Positions 18,232-21,352 of a DNA stretch of 21,352 bases are shown piece after piece (positions within the stretch are counted from its first letter, which is position 1; each line of letters starts with the position of its first letter). Where the stretch lies: contig CAJPVJ010000691.1 of the NCBI GenBank assembly GCA_905397405.1, positions 1 through 21,352 of the forward strand, read 5' to 3'. The translations under genes and the position numbers were made by a program. This DNA comes from Oppiella nova (lineage: Eukaryota > Arthropoda > Arachnida > Sarcoptiformes > Oppiidae). The notes below the pieces were generated by a model. The model was not told the origin of the DNA. It made no database searches and saw nothing but the letters and a program-made list of their open reading frames with translations.

Positions 18232-20643
18232 TCAATCGTTGTGTTCATGTGCGGCCGCCTGTCCTCCCACTCCTTCAATATTGTTCATCAGATTATCATT
18301 AGTATTATCGTTTGGATCGTTGGGATCGTTACCATCATTGATATTATAGAGGGTCTCGTGACAGAGGGGACACATGTCCTGAACGTAAAGCCATTTGCGA
18401 AGACATACGCCATGGAAATAATGATTGCATTTTGTGATGCGAGCTGTGGTTAACTCCTGGTAACAGATCGCACAGACGTCGTCGAAGTTACGCAACTGCT
18501 CTTCAGATGCTTCGGGCAGTGAATTGATTTTGTGGACCGCGTGTCGTCTCTTGATGAATGTCTTCCAACCTATCATTCCATACAATCAGTTCATTAGTTG
18601 CCAACATATTTGCAAACACTTGAGAGCAGACATACCGGCCTTCGCCTGAAGCCATATATTGAAATAGGCGTGAATACACATCATGAGCGCACGTATAGTA
18701 CCCCCCGATTCAAACAGCAAAATCCAGGCGCCGTTGAAGAATAAGAAGATCCCAAATATAAACTCAATTGAGTTTCCGGTCGAACGGATATAATAGACGT
18801 AATCATCCAATTGTTCCCACATTGAGGTCCGGAAGGCGTCAATCATAAAGAGGCCGTAAATTAATAGAGAGATAATGACCTGAAATATGAGACAAATGTG
18901 TGAATGACTGAAGAGATGACTGAAGAGTGGACTGTTTGGATGTTCACTCACTTTAATGACGACTTCAATACTGAAGGCCGAAACGGCCAGAAGCCAAGTG
19001 GAGACCGCGTGATGTGTCCAAAGATATATCAGGAAATACATGGGAAACGCAATGAGGAACAGACACACTATGAGAGCTCTGCCGTGTCTGTTGATCGACA
19101 TATTCCTGGACGCACTCAATGAGAAGAGCAAAGGACTGACCATATTGTGGATGAAGTGGAGGATTGCAGTGAAGAGGAGACACAGATTGCGGTAAAGCCG
19201 TAGAAACCTCTTCTCGGGGTCCAAACCGGTGAGTCCCGTCTGAAGAGCTAATATAAAGAACAAAATGGCAGAAACGGTGCCAATAGAGCGGTCTTCCGGG
19301 TCTTCGACTAATAAAAATGATTGCATAAGACATCCGATTTGATGAGAAACGCCCGACAATACAGAAGTCATTCCGAGAACAGCAACTATAGTCTCACAGC
19401 CTCTGACCATAAGTTGTTTGATATTTGACCAGAAGATGCGACTCTCAAATGTGAGGCCTATTATTCCGGTCGACAGGTATTCCTTATGAGTGGAGTCTGC
19501 GATCAGAAAGACTGCCTGTTCTGTGAGCCGAGTCAACCAAAACACTCGTAAAACCTTTTGCATAGATTTAAAAAGAGTTAAATGAATGCATTGTGTATTA
19601 AATGATTGAATGAATGGCAAACCTGTGGCACATGTAAGCGAATCCATTGGCTTTCGAGTAAAGTGTAGAGACCATAGTTGCGGACAATAGTTCGCGACCA
19701 TTGGATCTCCGAATAAATGGTTATAAATATTTGTCTTATATTTGTCACTAAATTCAAAACAATGTAAAGTAAAGCAATTGCGGCCGAAATGACGGGAGAG
19801 ACGGCCAGAAAGACGGAAGGAATCGCTGGAATCAATGATATAATGTTTGGAGCGATGAATGTAATGCCGACCAAACGCTTCGGTATCACATTCTGAGAGG
19901 TTTTGCTCGCAAAACAAAAACAAATGGCAAGAAAAACCTATCGATAAGTGAATCAAGTGTTAAATAAGTTCATTATAAACGCTTTAAACGAATGATTACT
20001 TGAAACAAATAGTTGGCAACAAATCTGAAGATTGCGCTAAAATTAAGTGAAATTATTTCAAAGGCAAGCGTTGAATGTCTTATACTGAAGACGTATTTAT
20101 TATATTCTTCATTAGAGATGTACGACCAGAGGATCACTCCAATCGATGCCAACCACACATAGATTGACAACAAATGTCGGGTCGACAGCAGGAACAGCGA
20201 GAAAGCCATAATGAATGCTACCAATCATCACCACATTTACCATTATTAGTCTTAGAGTACAGTCTTGTCATTCAGTGATACATACCCTGGATATAGACTG
20301 TAATCCACACGACAGACAAAGTGCTGAAATTCATGGACAGCATGTCGTCGTCCTCATCGACAGACAATTTGCTGCCATTAATAGATGTCATCACTATTTT
20401 CCAGTCTTCCGACGAGTGATTCATATTGTTATTGAGTTTCAAAATATTGTCATTAATTATATTAGTATTGAATCTATTGTCTGGTGTTGTGGTCATAGTT
20501 GTGGTCATTATATGATTGTTGTTGTTGTGAAGAATGGGTTGAATTGTTGCCAAACAGTGGATGAGAATCGAGTCCATTATGAAGAGTGGCGGCACTCTTA
20601 AGACCACATCCAAGATGGACAACATTCTCACTCGCAGTGCCAT
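18232..20643 (-). CDS. RNF139: Multi-pass RING-H2 ubiquitin ligase RNF139/TRC8, 6 exons, 676 aa
   Basis: TRC8 is an ER-membrane E3 ligase acting in ER-associated degradation and sterol-linked control of lipid synthesis. Exons are 20643-20286, 20217-20000, 19892-19623, 19554-18952, 18879-18636 and 18569-18232; introns are 68, 107, 68, 72 and 66 bp. Phase is kept throughout, for 677 codons; human RNF139 has 664 residues. About a dozen hydrophobic segments include LRVFWLTR, FFILALQTGL, LLFTAILHFIH and the highly conserved DDYVYYIRSTGNSIEFIFG. The C-terminal RING-H2 is complete (Cys597, Cys600, Cys612, His614, His617, Cys620, Cys631, Cys634). NHYFH and CLRKWLYVQD favour RNF139/TRC8 over RNF145. 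Oddities are an Asn/Thr-rich first loop (about 37-75) and an Asn-Asp repeat near the C-terminus (about 643-655). The ATG at 20643 starts just before the conserved LRVPPLFIMDSI. Confidence 0.95.
18880..18951 (-). other. 72-bp intron of RNF139 without stop codons
   Basis: Donor GTGAGT and acceptor TTTCAG are both good. The intron is exactly 24 codons long, is inserted between codons (phase 0) and has no stop in the reading frame. Retention would add 24 residues between conserved VVIK and VIISLL without a frameshift. Relatives have these two blocks directly joined, so splicing is the expected state. Confidence 0.8.
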
Positions 20644-21352
20644 CACTGTAACGGTTCCAGTGTCCGGTGCTAACGATCAATATATGCGACACTGTATGCG
20701 ATAAGTCTTGTCGTAATTATAAGCTATAAAAGCATTGATTTGATTGAATGTTTGAATGAGTGTTGCATTCAGTCATTGAATCATTGATTGGCTTTGAATT
20801 TAATGCATAAGTAATTGGTTTTCAATAATACGGAAGAAATCATCATTTGTTGAATGCATTCATAAATCACACAATAATTCAATTATTAAATGTATGTTTA
20901 ATATATTAATTGCAGTCTTAATGGTCACATAAAATGCAAATCATTTCAATTGAATCACACGTCTCATGAAGACTCTGCACAACAGCTGATTATTCATACA
21001 ACTAATGCATTGAAAGCATACAATAGTGACATGTCTTGGATAGCGATCACAATATGTCATACAATCACTCAAATAGTGTTTACAACGACACACACAGTCA
21101 CTACTCACTCATACATAGACCACACATTACCACATATGGAGTTCAATGCAAACTAATTGTTGTTTATTATGAATCGAGTGACCATTGGTTGCAGTTGTGG
21201 TCAAATGTGGCCACAAATGAGGGTTCAATGAATGGTGAACAACAGTCAACACTAGTCACCAGTGGTTCACAAACAACGTACACAACACTGCAGTGATTGC
21301 ACGCAATGCACTCAAATTGAGTCATTGAATGTACTACTGTATGCCATACAGT
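20644..21352. promoter_or_regulatory. RNF139 upstream non-coding region
   Basis: 709 bases to the window edge. No open frame has recognisable protein content; those across about 20950-21296 encode only low-complexity His/Thr/Asn/Ser-rich peptides. It should contain the RNF139 promoter near its left end. It holds two copies of the 11-mer AGTCATTGAAT (20771, 21320), ACTGTATGC at 20691, many TGAATG/CATTCA words, a TGTGGCCACA palindrome (21206-21215), and a 17-bp palindrome reaching the window edge (21336-21352). Confidence 0.5.
21336..21352. repeat. 17-bp palindrome ACTGTATG-C-CATACAGT
   Basis: Perfect 8-base arms around one central base, ending exactly at the window edge, so its continuation cannot be seen. 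Outer half-sites match the palindrome at 171-187. Confidence 0.9.

Noticed and set aside
18586-19956. One continuous 456-codon RNF139 exon
   Set aside because: The conserved blocks VPQ and VLRVFWL lie in different frames on either side of 19555-19622, and VVIK/VIISLL are interrupted by 24 unmatched residues with perfect splice sites, so it is two exons plus a piece of another frame.
20950-21296. Two overlapping + strand frames of 68 and 86 codons at the right end
   Set aside because: Low-complexity His/Thr/Ser/Asn peptides from CA-rich DNA; no motif and no poly(A) or splice support.

Overview
This is nuclear DNA of an animal with a compact genome, most likely an arthropod; a mite or other small chelicerate is my best guess, but nothing here fixes the taxon. 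The window holds eleven genes: ten recognisable protein-coding genes and one tRNA. It has 18 spliceosomal introns, all of 56-107 bp. The coding parts are moderately GC-rich and sit in very AT-rich spacers. I see no bacterial features, CRISPR arrays or intact transposons.

Layout, left to right. 1-993 is AT-rich non-coding DNA, probably a long intron. 994-1764 (+) is dihydropteridine reductase (QDPR), without its first exon. 1992-4072 (-) is the serine-hydrolase-like protein SERAC1. 4393-5546 (+) is the ADP-ribose hydrolase ARH3. 5656-7837 (-) is the mismatch-repair protein MLH1. 8067-8957 (+) is an SRR1-domain protein (SRRD). 9329-10580 (+) is an ST6Gal-type sialyltransferase in an AT-rich stretch. 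10807-13530 (-) is an intronless Integrator subunit 8 (INTS8). 13896-14438 (+) is the replication factor GINS2/Psf2. 14718-17389 (-) is BRD8, a TIP60/NuA4 subunit. 17739-17810 (+) is tRNA-Glu(TTC). 18232-20643 (-) is the membrane RING ubiquitin ligase RNF139/TRC8. 20644-21352 is non-coding.

Strands mostly alternate, so the genes pair as divergent promoters (SERAC1/ARH3, MLH1/SRRD, INTS8/GINS2) and as convergent 3' ends (QDPR/SERAC1, ARH3/MLH1, sialyltransferase/INTS8, GINS2/BRD8). Poly(A) signals suggest that some convergent transcripts overlap. Exon models were built by hand, keeping reading phase across each intron and matching remembered family motifs. All complete models give an open frame close to the usual family length (SERAC1 624, ARH3 365, MLH1 677, sialyltransferase 393, BRD8 804, RNF139 676 residues).

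The genes do not form one pathway, although MLH1, GINS2, ARH3, BRD8 and INTS8 all act in DNA or chromatin maintenance or transcription. I found no convincing new multi-gene system. The best leads are at the DNA level: introns with a pyrimidine at donor position +3, always preceded by G at -1; repeated short words and 17-bp palindromes in the spacers; helically spaced T-tracts behind the tRNA; and a stop-free 72-bp intron in RNF139.
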